NCBI RefSeq assembly: GCF_048569485.1
Contig: NC_134364.1
Coordinates: 126,265,081 to 126,329,080, forward strand
Length of the DNA stretch: 64,000 nt
Direction: 5' to 3'
Source: Anomaloglossus baeobatrachus
Lineage: Eukaryota; Chordata; Amphibia; Anura; Aromobatidae
Shown here piece after piece: positions 12,641 to 24,018 of the stretch (positions are counted from its first letter, which is position 1; each line of letters opens with the position of its first letter). Position numbers and translations under genes: made by a program. Under the pieces are notes generated by a model. The model was not told the DNA's origin. It searched no databases and saw only the letters and a list, made by a program, of their open reading frames with translations.

Positions 12641-13072
12641 TTCGAATTCATATTATGGCAAGAAAAAAGCAGCTAACAGTGTATTCAGTAGGACTATCAG
12701 CTGTGTATCCACCAGACTTCTGCACCACACAACTGATGGGTCCAACCCTATTTATAAGGCAAGAAATCCACTTATTAAACCTGACAGGGCACACCTGTGA
12801 AGTGAAAACCATTTCCGGTGACTACCTCTTGAAGCTCATCAAGAGAATGCCAAGAGTGTGCAAAGCAGTAATCAAAGCAAAAGGCGGCTACTCTGAAGAA
12901 TCTAGAATAGAAGACATATTTTCAGTTGTTTCACACCTTTTTAAGTATTTCATTCCACGTGTGGTAATTCATAGTTTTGATGCCTTCAATGTGAATCTAC
13001 AATTTTCAGAGTCATAAAAATAAAGAAAACTCTTTGAATGAGAAGGTGTGTCCAAACTTTTGGTCTTTACTG

Positions 13073-16000
13073 TACCTGTATATCGTTCTCGCCTCACAGT
13101 ATTGTTTACCTGTACTCTTGTTCTCGCCTCACAGTACGGCGTACCCCTCCATGTACCTGTATATTGTTCTCGCCTCACAGTACGGTGTACCCCCCCCCGT
13201 GTACCTGTATATTGTTCTCACCTCACAGTATGGCGTACCCCTCCATGTACCTGTATATTGTTCTCGCCTCACAGTATGGCGTACCCCTCCATGTACCTGT
13301 ATATTGTTCTCGCCTCACAGTACGGTGTACCCCCCCACGTGTACCTGTATATTGTTCTCACCTCACAGTATGGCGTACCCCTCCATGTACCTGTATATTG
13401 TTCTCGCCTCACAGTATGGCGTACCCCTCCATGTACCTGTATATTGTTCTCGCCTCACAGTACGGTGTACCCCTCCATGTACCTGTATAGTGTTCTCGCC
13501 TCACAGTACGGCATACCCCCCCCCGTGCACCTGTATATTGTTCTCACTTCACAGTATGGTGTACCCCTCCATGTACCTGTATATTGTTCTCGCCTCACAG
13601 TACGGCGTACCCCTCCATGTACCTGTATATTGTTCTCACCTCACAGTACGGCGTACCCCTCCATGTACCTGTATATTGTTCTCACCTCACAGTATGGCGT
13701 ACCCCTCCATGTACCTGTATATTGTATAGTGTTCTCGCCTCACAGTATGGTATACCCCTCCATGTATCTGTATATTGTTCTTGCCTCACAGTACGGCCTA
13801 CCCCTCCATGTACCTGTATACTGTTCTCGCCTCACAGTACGGCGTACCCCTCCATGTACCTGTATACTGTTCTCTCCTCACAGTACGGCGTACCCTTCCA
13901 TGTACCTGTATAGTGTTCTCACCTCACAGTACGGCGTACCCCTCCATGTACCTGTATACTGTTCTCTCCTCACAGTATGGCGTACCCCTCCATGTACCTG
14001 TATAGTGTTCTCGCCTCACAATACGGCGTACCCCTCCATGTACCTGTATATTGTTCTCGCCTCACAGTATGGCATACCCCTCCATGTACCTGTATAGTGT
14101 TCTCACCTCACAGTATGGCGTACCCCTCCATGTATCTGTATATTGTTCTCGCCTCACAGTATGGCGTACCCCTCCATGTACCTGTACAGTGTTCTCGCCT
14201 CACAGTATGGCGTACCCCTCCATGTACCTGTATATTGGTTTCGCCTCACAGTACGGCTTACCCCTCCATGTACCTGTATATTGTTCTCGCCTCACAGTAT
14301 GGCGTACTCCTCCATGTACCTGTATAGTGTTCTCGCCTCACAGTATGGTGTACCCCTCCATGTACCTGTATAGTGTTCTCGCCTCACAGTATGGTGTACC
14401 CCTCCATGTACCTGTATAGTGTTCTCGCCTCACAGTATGGTGTACCCCTCCATGTAGCTGTATAGTGTTCTCGCCTCACAGTACGGCGTACCCCTCCATG
14501 TATCTGTATACTGTTCTCGCCTCACAGTATGGTGTACCCCTCCATGTACCTGTATAGTGTTCTCGCCTCACAGTACGGCGTACCCCTCCATGTACCTGTA
14601 TATTGTTCTCGCCTCACAGTACGGCGTACCCCTCCATGTACCTGTATAGTGTTCTCACCTCACAGTACGGCGTACCCCTCCATGTACCTGTATATTGTTC
14701 TCGCCTCACAGTATGGCGTACCCCTCCATGTACCTGTATATTGTTCTCGCCTCACAGTATGGCGTACCCCTCCATGTATCTGTATATTGTTCTCGCCTCA
14801 CAGTATGGTGTACCCCTCCATGTACCTGTATAGTGTTCTCGCCTCACAGTATGGTGTACCCCTCCATGTACCTGTATAGTGTTCTCGCCTCACAGTATGG
14901 TGTACCCCTCCATGTAGCTGTATAGTGTTCTCGCCTCACAGTACGGCGTACCCCTCCATGTACCTGTATATTGTTCTCGCCTCACAGTACGGCGTACCCC
15001 TCCATGTACCTGTATAGTGTTCTCACCTCACAGTACGGCGTACCCCTCCATGTACCTGTATATTGTTCTCGCCTCACAGTATGGCGTACCCCTCCATGTA
15101 CCTGTATACTCTTCTCGCCTCACAGTATGGCGTACCCCTCCATGTACCTGTATATTGTTCTCGCCTCACAGTATGGCGTACCCCTCCATGTATCTGTATA
15201 TTGTTCTCGCCTCACAGTACGGTGTACCCCTTCATGTACCTGTATACTGTTCTCACCTCACAGTACGGCGTACTCCTCCATGTACCTGTATTATTGTTCT
15301 CGCCTCACAGTACGGCGTACCCCTCCATGTACCTGTATAGTGTTCTCGCCTCACAGTACGGCGTACCCCTCCATGTACCTGTATATTGTTCTCGCCTCAC
15401 AGTATGGCGTACCCCTCCATGTACCTGTATAGTGTTCTCGCCTCACAGTACGGCGTACCCCTCCATGTACCTGTATATTGTTCTCGCCTCACAGTATGGT
15501 GTACCCCTCCATGTACCTGTATAGTGTTCTCGCCTCACAGTACGGCGTACCCCTCCATGTACCTGTATATTGTTCTCGCCTCACAGTATGGCGTACCCCT
15601 CCATGTATCTGTATATTGTTCTCGCCTCACAATACGGCGTACCCCTCCATGTACCTGTATATTGTTCTCGCCTCACAGTACGGCGTACCCCTCCATGTAC
15701 CTGTATATTGTTCTCGCCTCACAGTACGGCGTACCCCTCCATGTACCTGTATAGTGTTCTCACCTCACAGTACGGCGTACCCCTCCATGTACCTGTATAT
15801 TGTTCTCGCCTCACAGTATGGCGTACCCCTCCATGTACCTGTATATTGTTCTCGCCTCACAGTATGGCGTACCCCTCCATGTATCTGTATATTGTTCTCG
15901 CCTCACAGTATGGTGTACCCCTCCATGTACCTGTATAGTGTTCTCGCCTCACAGTATGGTGTACCCCTCCATGTACCTGTATAGTGTTCTCGCCTCACAG

Positions 16001-17235
16001 TATGGTGTACCCCTCCATGTAGCTGTATAGTGTTCTCGCCTCACAGTACGGCGTACCCCTCCATGTACCTGTATATTGTTCTCGCCTCACAGTACGGCGT
16101 ACCCCTCCATGTACCTGTATAGTGTTCTCACCTCACAGTACGGCGTACCCCTCCATGTACCTGTATATTGTTCTCGCCTCACAGTATGGCGTACCCCTCC
16201 ATGTACCTGTATACTGTTCTCGCCTCACAGTATGGCGTACCCCTCCATGTACCTGTATATTGTTCTCGCCTCACAGTATGGCGTACCCCTCCATGTATCT
16301 GTATATTGTTCTCGCCTCACAGTACGGTGTACCCCTTCATGTACCTGTATACTGTTCTCACCTCACAGTACGGCGTACTCCTCCATGTACCTGTATTATT
16401 GTTCTCGCCTCACAGTACGGCGTACCCCTCCATGTACCTGTATAGTGTTCTCGCCTCACAGTACGGCGTACCCCTCCATGTACCTGTATATTGTTCTCGC
16501 CTCACAGTATGGCGTACCCCTCCATGTACCTGTATAGTGTTCTCGCCTCACAGTACGGCGTACCCCTCCATGTACCTGTATATTGTTCTCGCCTCACAGT
16601 ATGGTGTACCCCTCCATGTACCTGTATAGTGTTCTCGCCTCACAGTACGGCGTACCCCTCCATGTACCTGTATATTGTTCTCGCCTCACAGTATGGCGTA
16701 CCCCTCCATGTATCTGTATATTGTTCTCGCCTCACAATACGGCGTACCCCTCCATGTACCTGTATATTGTTCTCGCCTCACAGTACGGCTTACCCCTCCA
16801 TGTACCTGTATATTGTTCTCGCCTCACAATACGGCGTACCCCTCCATGTACCTGTATATTGTTCTCGCCTCACAGTATGGCGTACCCCTCCATGTACCTG
16901 TATAGTGTTCTCACCTCACAGTATGGCGTACCCCTCCATGTACCTGTATATTGTTCTCGCCTCACAGTACGGCGTACCCCTCCATGTACCTGTATAGTGT
17001 TCTCGCCTCACAGTATGGCGTACCCCTCCATGTACCTGTATATTGTTCTCGCCTCACAGTATGGCGTACCCCTCCATGTACCTGTATACTGTTCTCGCCT
17101 CACAATACGGCGTACCCCTCCATGTACCTGTATAGTGTTCTCGCCTCACAGTACGGCGTACCCCTCCATGTACCTGTATATTGCTCTCGCCTCACAGTAT
17201 GGCGTACCCCTCCATGTACCTGTATACTGTTCTGT
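13073..17235. repeat. Satellite B: 46-bp tandem array, about 90 units
   Basis: The unit contains CTCGCCTCACAGTAYGGCGT, then ACCCCTCCATGTAC and CTGTATATTGTT. Variants have CTGTATAGTGTT or CTGTATACTGTT. A few early units carry a C-run expansion (CCCCCCCC near 13190 and 13515). Since 46 is one more than a multiple of three, a reading frame passes through all three phases in 138 bases. Units with TATAG supply the stops that end the open frames. The peptide repeats have no known domain and I treat the array as non-coding. Confidence 0.95.
14600..16810. repeat. Higher-order duplication in satellite B, period 1105 bp
   Basis: The succession of unit variants from about 14600 repeats at an offset of exactly 1105 bases, which is 24 units plus one base from a 47-base unit containing TGTATTATTG (at 15286 and 16391). 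Variants matching at this offset include CATGTAGCTG at about 14916 and 16021. One visible difference is TATACTCTTC at about 15106 against TATACTGTTC at 16211. The duplication is therefore recent. Confidence 0.85.
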
Positions 17236-17869
17236 ATGTTAGGACAGGACTCACTGAGTAATCCCTCAGGTTAGTGATCGGTGGTCAGACGCCATCGTCC
17301 GGTCGATCGCTCCCCATCACTCACATTTCGATGTTCAGGAATTGTTATTCTAGCAGTCTGAGGCTGTGCACATTACATATCATGGAGAATGGCAGAAATG
17401 GGCTTCATACAGTCCCGTGTCGGCCGGCAGGACGGTGATGTCTCCATCGCTCACTGATCGCTCACTGATCGGGTGATAGTATATCGGGGAGTAGCTCTGT
17501 TAGAGTTTTCCTTCCGTCTGGGGGATATTTCGTCTCTTGCCCGGTTTAATCATTATACATCTTATCTGGACGCAGTGATACGATGGCGCAGATCCTGCCC
17601 GTGACTCATGTGTTCTTTATAGTACGTTGCCTGGCGACCCAAAATACTGGCCAGACCCCAGAGAGGAGGGCGGCGGGGCGTGAGCGCGGGTACAGTCAGA
17701 CTTTCCTGTGTATGCTTCTGTGGAGGGGGCTTCTCCCTGTGACTCATCCACACATTCAGCAGATGCTGCCGTCCCAACCCCCCCCCCCCCCCGAAATACA
17801 CCACATTATTGGCTTCTATGAATAACCCACGAGAGGCCATATACAGAGACAAAGACGTCCACGAGCGCC
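17236..17869. other. Spacer between satellites B and C; no gene seen
   Basis: Mostly unique sequence with a C-run at about 17779-17792. Short open frames have no recognisable content. Nothing else can be supported here. Confidence 0.6.
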
Positions 17870-18800
17870 AAGACTGCACCCATCAGTGCCACATACAACA
17901 ATGCCCAGAATGCACCCATCAGTGCCACATACAACACTGCCCAGAATGCACCCATCAGTGCCACATACAACACTGCCCAGAATGCACCCATCAGTGCCAC
18001 ATACAACAATGCCCAGAATGCACCCATCGGTGCCACATACAACACTGCCCAGAATGCACCCATCAGTGCCACATACAACACTGCCCAGAATGCACCCATC
18101 AGTGCCACATACAACAATGCCCAGAATGCACCGATCAGTGCCACGTACAACAATGCCCAGAATGCACCGATCAGTGCCACATACAACAGTGCCCAGAATG
18201 CACCCATCAGTGCCACATACAACACTGCCCAGAATGCACCCATCAGTGCCACATACAACACTGCCCAGAATGCACCCATCAGTGCCACATACAACAATGC
18301 CCAGAATGCACCCATCAGTGCCACATACAACAATGCCCAGAATGCACCCATCAGTGCCACATACAACAATGCCCAGAATGCACCCATCAGTGCCACATAC
18401 AACAATGCCCAGAATGCACCCATCAGTGCCACATACAACTGTGCCAAGACAGTACTCATCGGTGCCGCATAAATCAGTGCCCAGAATGCACCTATCAGTG
18501 CCACATACAACAATGCCCAGAATGCACCCATCGGTGCCACATACAACACTGCCCAGAATGCACCCATCAGTGCCACATACAACAATGCCCAGAATGCACC
18601 CATCGGTGCCACATACAACACTGCCCAGAATGCACCCATCAGTGCCACATACAACACTGCCCAGAATGCACCCATCAGTGCCACATACAACTGTGCCAAG
18701 ACAGTACCCATCAGTGCCGCATAAATCAGTGCCCAGACTGCACCCATCAGTGCCAAGACATCACCCATCAGTGCTACATACAACAGTGCAAATATAGCAC
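17870..18800. repeat. Satellite C: 36-bp tandem array, about 25 units
   Basis: The unit is 36 bases, CATCAGTGCCACATACAACA followed by ATGCCCAGAATGCACC. Variants have ACACTGCC for ACAATGCC and CATCGGTG for CATCAGTG. Two diverged units near 18436-18480 and 18690-18730 share CTGTGCCAAGACAGTA and ATAAATCAGTGCC, pointing to an internal duplication about 250 bases apart. Because 36 is twelve codons, long frames are open on both strands (HPSVPHTTMPRM on plus, MGAFWALLYVAL on minus). I treat these as by-products of the repeat. Confidence 0.95.
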
Positions 18801-19078
18801 TCATCGGTCCCACACTTTCCCGGCTTGGGGCTCATATAGGAAATGCCGTCAGTTTTCTCATTTTAGATTATTGGGTTATGTCTGCTGACTGAGCACTCCT
18901 AATTGCAGGTTCCTGCCCGCCCATAAAATTGTAGGCTATTCGGCCCAGACAGAGGCCTCACTAGGTAGGGACCCAGCATATGAGATACACCTTGACGCTG
19001 GCTGCTGGGCTCTCATAAAACTGGCCTTTTTATACGCTGTCCCAATTTTTATAATTATATCCTTAGCAGTAATGCATG
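18801..19078. other. Unique spacer; nothing recognised
   Basis: No gene or repeat is seen. The last four bases, CATG (19075-19078), are the left target duplication of the LTR that follows. Confidence 0.6.
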
Positions 19079-20287
19079 TGTCGCGGGCGGAGGAGGGGAC
19101 GCTGCGCTCTCCCACTGCTCGGGTCCGGCTGCCGCTGCTGCTGCTCGGTGGTGGCTCGAGAGGTGGGCCGGATCCCGGGGACTCGAGCGGCGTTCCTCGC
19201 CCGTGAGTGAAAAGGGGATTTTGATTGTGGGGGTTTTGATTATTGTCCGTGACGCCACCCACGGTTGTGGTGATATTGGTGACACCACCGCTGCTCTGGA
19301 CGGGGATCCCGGGAGCGGTGACAGGGAGCAGCTTTGTTGTTAGTTCTCCCCTCCGTGGGTAGGGGGTTGGTTGTCCCGGGGCCCGGTGATGGGGTAGGGA
19401 TGAATGGCAAGCGGGTTACGGGGCCTGGCGAGGTGCAGGGTCGCGGGGGCAGCGCTGTGCCACACGGCACGGTGGTACTCACTCAGCCAATGATGAGGAC
19501 ACAGTTCTCGGTAAAACACACGGCTGGATGGACGGGTCCCACAGACGGCTGCGGTGTTGTTTTCTCCCGGCAGGTTGATGGTGACTGACTTTCCCTGCAC
19601 CTAGATACGGTAGATGGTTCCAATGGGTTCCCACCGGTAACCCGCTCCCCGGCTTGGATATAGGCCGGAGGAACCCCTTTTGCCCGCAGGCGCTGGCCCT
19701 GAGAAACGGTTGCCTTGGCGGTGGCGGTGTCTCCCTCACTTGGTTGGACTGTTGCCTTCTGTCGGGACTTGGCTGTTGGGAAACCCAGGAGGTTCCCTTC
19801 ACTAACGAATTTGGCAAATTCACGGCGACTCCTAGCCTTGCCGGGGTCCGTAAGCCCCTGCCAGATGGTGCTGGCTTCTCTTCACGTACCAGTCCGGTAC
19901 CGCCAGGCCACCGCCCGTCCACGGTCCTTACGGTAGACTCTAATCAGCCACTCCTGCAGACGGTCACCACCGTCTGCCAACCTTGCTGATCTGTCCGGGC
20001 CACACACCCGGACCAACTTCAGGCTGCTCTTTTACTACTTTCCTCCTTCCACTTTCACTTCTCCAACTGTCCTCACTCCTCTCCAAAACTAATGTTTACT
20101 TTTCCCGCCTCCAGGACTGTGAACTCCTCGGTGGGCGGGACCAACCGCCTGGCCCACCCCCTGGTGTGGACATCAGCCCCTGGAGGAAGGCAACAAGGGT
20201 TTTGTGTCTGACTTCGGTGTGCCTACTGGGAGTGTGGGGTGTGTGGGTGTTGTTCTCTGTGGCCCCTGGCTTGTCCAGGGCGCCACA
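19079..20287 (-). mobile_element. Solo LTR copy 2, TGTGACGCC-type family, 4-bp target duplication CATG
   Basis: It starts with TGTCGCGGGCGGAGG and ends with CCAGGGCGCCACA on the plus strand. CATG flanks it exactly on both sides (19075-19078 and 20288-20291). The landmark TCCGTGACGCCACCCACGG near 19228 is shared with the other copies. The sense strand is minus. No internal region is attached, so it is a solo LTR of 1209 bases. The ends and the 4-bp duplication fit an LTR retroelement, ERV1-like or Gypsy-like; the family is unresolved. Confidence 0.8.
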
Positions 20288-20744
20288 CATGTCCAAATTC
20301 TTGTATTCAATGTTTGCATACCTTAGCATCTCAGAGTGCAGCTGTTTATTTGTTAGGGCCCACATAGGATCAAACTCTGCACATACAGTAGTAAAGTAGT
20401 GTCGTGTAAGTCCACATAACACCAGTATGGTCATATGCAGTACGGTACCGATATAGAAGCTCACTGCCCATTTGGTATCTACAATACCCACATGAGAGCA
20501 CTGACGCCATCCACAGTGCAGGGTGATGGCGCCCTCTGCTGGGAAGCTGCTGAAAATGCAAATCACATGAAGATGGAGGGAGGGGGGACATTGTGCTCTA
20601 TCCCTTACCATCTCCTGTGTATACCTGAGGTTGCGCTGTGATCGTGACATGACCGCCGTATGACATCACAGCGGTATGACATCACCACACATGCAGAGAG
20701 ATTAAGCACAGTGTGTACAGTAAGATCACTATATTACTAAGTTA
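20288..20744. other. Unique spacer with a CTCF-like motif
   Basis: No gene is recognised. CGCCCTCTGCTGG at 20530-20542 matches the reverse complement of the CTCF core consensus CCASYAGRKGGCR at every position. This is a motif match only; such matches also occur by chance and inside SINEs. Confidence 0.35.
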
Positions 20745-20960
20745 CAGTGCCTTGGGAAAGTATTCGGTCCCCTTGATTTTTTTAAACTTTTCCTTCATTT
20801 CAGGCTTCAAACATAAAGATAAAAATGTTAATGTTCTGGTGAAGAATCAACAACAAGTGACACAATTGTGAAGGTGAACGAAATTTATTGCTTATTGTAA
20901 ACTTTTATAAAAAATAAATAACTGAAAATTGGGGCGTGCAATATTATTCATACCCTTTAC
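20745..20960 (+). repeat. Left terminal inverted repeat of the Tc1-like family 1 copy
   Basis: Pairs with 22145-22354. Shared tracts include GGCTTCAAACATAAAGATAA and CTGAAAATTGGGGCGTGCAA. The left copy has an extra CAA near the middle compared with the right copy. Confidence 0.85.
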
Positions 20961-21132
20961 TTTCAGGGCAGCAAACTCACTCCAGAAGTTCATTGAGGAT
21001 CTGTGAATGATCCAATGTTGTCCTAAATGACTGATGATGATAAATATAAGCCCCGGTGTGTAATCCAGTCTCCGTATAAATGCCCCTGCTCTGTGATAGG
21101 CTCAGGGTTCTGTGTAAAGCGCAGAGAGCATC

Positions 21133-22138
21133 ATGAAGACCAAGGAACACAACAGGCAGGTCTGTGATACTGTTGTGGAGAAGTTTAAAGCCGGATTTGA
21201 TTACAAAATTTTTCCAAAACTTTAAACATCCCAAGAAGCACTGTGCAACCGATCATATTGAAATGGAAGGAGCATCATACCACTGCAAATCTACCAAGAC
21301 CCGGCCGTCCATCCAAACTGTCATCTCACACAAGGAGAAGACTGAGCAGAGATGCAGCCAAGAGGCCCATGATCCCTCTGGATGAACTGCAGAGATCTAC
21401 AGCTGAGGTGGGAGAGTCTGTCCATAGGACAACAATCAGTCGTATACTGCACAAATCTGGCCTTTATGGAAGAGTGGCAAGAAGAAAGACATTTCTCAAA
21501 GATATCCATAAAAAGTGTTGTTTAAAGTTTGCCACAAGCCACCTGGAGACCCCAAACATGTGGAAGAAGGTGCTCTGCTCAGATGAAACCAATAATCAAA
21601 CTTTTTGGGCACAATGCCAAACGATATGTAACAGCAACACAGCTCATCACCCAGAACACACCATCCCCACTGTCAAACATGGTGGTGGCAGCATCATGGT
21701 TTGGGCCTGCTTTTCTTCTGCAGGGACAGGGAAGATGGTTAAAATTGATGGGAAAATGGATGGAGCCAAATACAGGACCATTCTTGAAGAAAACCTGTTG
21801 GAATCTGCAAAAGACCTCAAACTGGGACGGAGATTTGTCTTCCAACAAGACAATGATCCAAAACATAAAGCAAAATCTACAATGGAATGGTTCACAAATA
21901 AACGTACCCAGGTGTTAGAATGGCCAAGTCACAGTCCAGACCTGAACCCAATCGAGAATCTGTGGAAAGAGCTGAAAACTGCTGTTCACAAACGCCTCCA
22001 TCCAACCTCACTCAGCTCCAGCTGTTTACAAAGGAAGAATGGGCGAGAATTTCAGCCTCTCCATGTGCAAAACTGATAGACACATCCCCCAAGAGACTGC
22101 AGCTGTAATCGCAGCAAAAGGGGGCGCTACAAAGTATT
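21133..22138 (+). pseudogene. Tc1-like transposase, broken by frameshifts
   Basis: The usual start is MKTKEHNRQVCDTVVEKFKA at 21133. It is followed by a helix-turn-helix ([19 protein letters not shown]), the GRPSKL hinge, a second HTH ([20 protein letters not shown]) and the DDE catalytic core. The first D is in CSDET, the second in [12 protein letters not shown] and the E in [14 protein letters not shown]. Spacing of the last two fits DD34E. Readable frames change about 21205-21215 (in the first HTH), locally around 21590-21640 (where NAKRYV is expected), and about 22000-22010, after which [15 protein letters not shown] is in another frame. A normal protein would be about 340 residues. No functional transposase can be produced. 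Confidence 0.9.
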
Positions 22139-22144
22139 AACTTA

Positions 22145-22354
22145 CAGGGGGTGAATAATATTGCACGCCCCAATTTTCAGTTATTTATTTTTAAAAAAGT
22201 TTAAAATAAGCAATAAATTTCGTTCAACTTCACAATTGTGTCACTTGTTGATTCTTCACCAGAACATTAACATTTTTATCTTTATGTTTGAAGCCTGAAA
22301 TGTGGGAAAAGGTTGAAAAAAATCAAGGGGGCTGAATACTTTCACAAGGCACTG
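22145..22354 (-). repeat. Right terminal inverted repeat of the Tc1-like family 1 copy
   Basis: Inverted match to 20745-20960; it ends AAGGCACTG before the TA target. Confidence 0.85.
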
Positions 22355-22356
22355 TA

Positions 22357-22532
22357 CCATTACCATATGTCCCGTCCCTTTATACAAGACACGTCAACAA
22401 CTTACAGAGTGGGAATTGTGAAAACCCCTCATCACACCCCAAAAAGATAGACCCCTAAACCAATACAGACCACCACATATATAACAACCCCCCACCAAAC
22501 CCCAGAATAAAGACCCTCAAACCAGATTCCTT
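22357..22532. other. Unique spacer; nothing recognised
   Basis: A short stretch between the Tc1-like copy and the palindrome, with no gene seen. Confidence 0.5.
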
Positions 22533-22628
22533 AAAGAAATGCAGATCTATTTTTAGACACTCATTTAGAAAAACCTAATATATTAGGTTTTTCTAAATGA
22601 GTGTCTGAAAATAGATCTGCATTTCTTT
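22533..22628. repeat. 96-bp near-perfect palindrome
   Basis: Two 48-base arms meet at 22580/22581 with no spacer (centre AATATATT). The arms differ at one position: T in TATTTTTAGACAC against C in the inverted partner, which would be a G-U pair in RNA. It could be a minimal foldback transposon end-to-end dimer, or the transcript could fold as a long hairpin. A TA microsatellite follows at 22636-22708. Confidence 0.9.
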
Positions 22629-22634
22629 TTTTTA

Positions 22635-22635
<1 letters not shown>

Positions 22636-22703
<68 letters not shown>

Positions 22704-22708
22704 TATAT
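22636..22708. repeat. (TA)n microsatellite
   Basis: About 70 bases of alternating TA with one G interruption, directly left of the Tc1-like end at 22711. A second (TA)n tract flanks the other end of that Tc1 copy at about 27938-27955, consistent with TA target choice in a TA repeat. Confidence 0.9.
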
Positions 22709-22710
22709 TA

Positions 22711-22846
22711 CACAGTACAGACCGAAAGTTTGGACACCTTCTCATCTCTAGAACAACTATTAAGAGGAGGCTTTGTGCAGCAGCCTTCATGGTAAAATAG
22801 CTGCTAGGAAACCTCTGCTAAGGACAGGCAACAAGCAGAAGAGACT
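22711..22846 (+). mobile_element. Tc1-like family 2, left part of a copy split by an LTR complex
   Basis: It begins CAGTACAGACCGAAAGTTTG, the same end as the copy at 11783. After a deletion it continues with transposase gene sequence (CTCTAGAACAACTATTAAGA through ACAAGCAGAAGAGACTTGTT). The sequence stops where the LTR begins and the rest of the element resumes at about 27501. Confidence 0.85.
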
Positions 22847-24018
22847 TGTTTACCGCCCCGTTCTCGGCCGCAGCCGAACAGTTCGGATCCGGGCTCATTT
22901 GGTGGGTGGCTCGAGCGCCTCCGGACCACCCGGGGGTCACGTCGCTCTGAAGGGAGGCTGGCACTACGTGAGGGGTTTCGGTGGGGAGGTTCACGGCCGC
23001 AGCCGCAGTTTTGGATTTAAGTTCATGACGCCAACCATGGGCCGTGGTGAGTGTGGACACTACCGCTGCCGTTGACTAGGCTCCCGGGGACGGTGTTGCG
23101 CAGCCAGGTGTTAACCCCTCTGTGGTAGGGGGTCGATGGTCACGGGGCCCGCTTGTCGGGGGTTTGGATGTGGGGGTGCGGGCGCGTTGGTGCGAGGTGG
23201 GGTGGTGCGCGGCACGAGGGCACTGTTGTACTCACTATGACAGATACACCGGAGTCTCTGGTAAACCAAAAATATCGTGGTCGGTGCCCGCAGCTGGCTG
23301 CGTCTGGTCCTCCACCCGGTTCTGTGGTTCCCGCCTTTCTTATGCACCTCGTTTTGTAGATTTTGACTGCCCATGCTTCAGCGACGGTAGTCCACTCCCT
23401 GGCTTTGTATGTGCCGTGAGAGCCCGTTTGCCCGCAGTCGCTGTCCCGTGGGATCTCTCTGCCTGAGCGGTGGCTTTCTATCCCCCTCGTTGGGCTGTTG
23501 TCTTCAGTCGGGACTTGGGTGGGAAAGAACCTAAGGTCCAGACCCCAATCAGTGAATTCGACTCGGTCCAGTGGTTTCTGGGCCTCGTTCTGGGTCTGAG
23601 TACCCCTCCTGGTGCTCCGGTTTCCAGTCGATTCCCCGATTCGGTACCGGCAGGCCACTACCCTGTCCCGGTACCTTACGGTTCCACCAGCCATCTTCCC
23701 GACTCCTGCAGGCGGCAACCACCGTCTGCCTCCTGGCCACAGGGTATCTGGGCTCCGACCCAGATCCCTGACAGGCGTTTACTACCACTCAGCTACTCTA
23801 TTTCACTTCCAAAACTGATCTTTTTGTGTTTTTCCTGCCTCAGGCTGTCCAAACTCCTCGGTGAGCGTGACCAACCGCCTGGCTCGCCCCCTGGTGTGAA
23901 CGTCAAGACCTGAGAGGGGAGACTCAGGGTTTTTAGGTTGGCTGCTGTTAGCATGTTAGGGGACGGGTGTTTGTGCAAGGGCCTGTCTGTGACTACCTGG
24001 CTAGTCCAGGGCGTCACA
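22847..24018 (-). mobile_element. LTR copy 3: 3' LTR of the complex
   Basis: The plus strand reads TGTTTACCGCCCCG to AGTCCAGGGCGTCACA. The adjoining plus-strand TTCCCCCTTGG is, on the minus strand, a purine-rich AAGGGGGAA abutting TGTGACGCC. That is the expected polypurine tract next to a 3' LTR, and it fixes the sense strand as minus. It is roughly nine-tenths identical by eye to the LTR at 26157-27355, so the unit is not recent. Confidence 0.8.

Larger units (their letters stand above)
11783..13072 (-). mobile_element. Tc1-like family 2, internally deleted copy inside satellite B
   Basis: The ends are CAGTACAGACCAGAAGTTTG and, inverted, CCAAACTTTTGGTCTTTACTG, with TA on both sides (11781-11782 and 13073-13074). 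Satellite B sequence on both flanks shows the pre-insertion site. Long inverted ends carry the typical CAAGAGGTAGTCACC tract. The transposase runs on the minus strand from about 12640 down to about 12050. Its N-terminal helix-turn-helix region is readable (RNEGQSVRKIGKTFKVSLSA, then a GRPR-like stretch), followed by remnants up to the middle of the catalytic domain. The C-terminal part is deleted, so the copy is not autonomous. The family is widespread in fish and frogs. Confidence 0.9.
20745..22354 (+). mobile_element. Tc1-like family 1, full-length inactive copy
   Basis: The element is 1610 bases with TA on both sides (20743-20744, 22355-22356). Inverted ends of about 215 bases start with CAGTGCCTTGGGAAAGTATT on the left and, inverted, CAGTGCCTTGTGAAAGTATT on the right. 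Length, TA target and a single DD34E transposase gene are typical of Tc1 elements of frogs and fishes. The two ends differ at several per cent of positions and the gene is broken, so the copy is a fossil of moderate age. A fragment of the same family lies at 10332-10470. Confidence 0.95.

Noticed and set aside
17806-18888. Frames of over 300 codons on both strands in the 36-bp array
   Set aside because: The unit is twelve codons long with no stop on either strand; the peptides are pure repeats.
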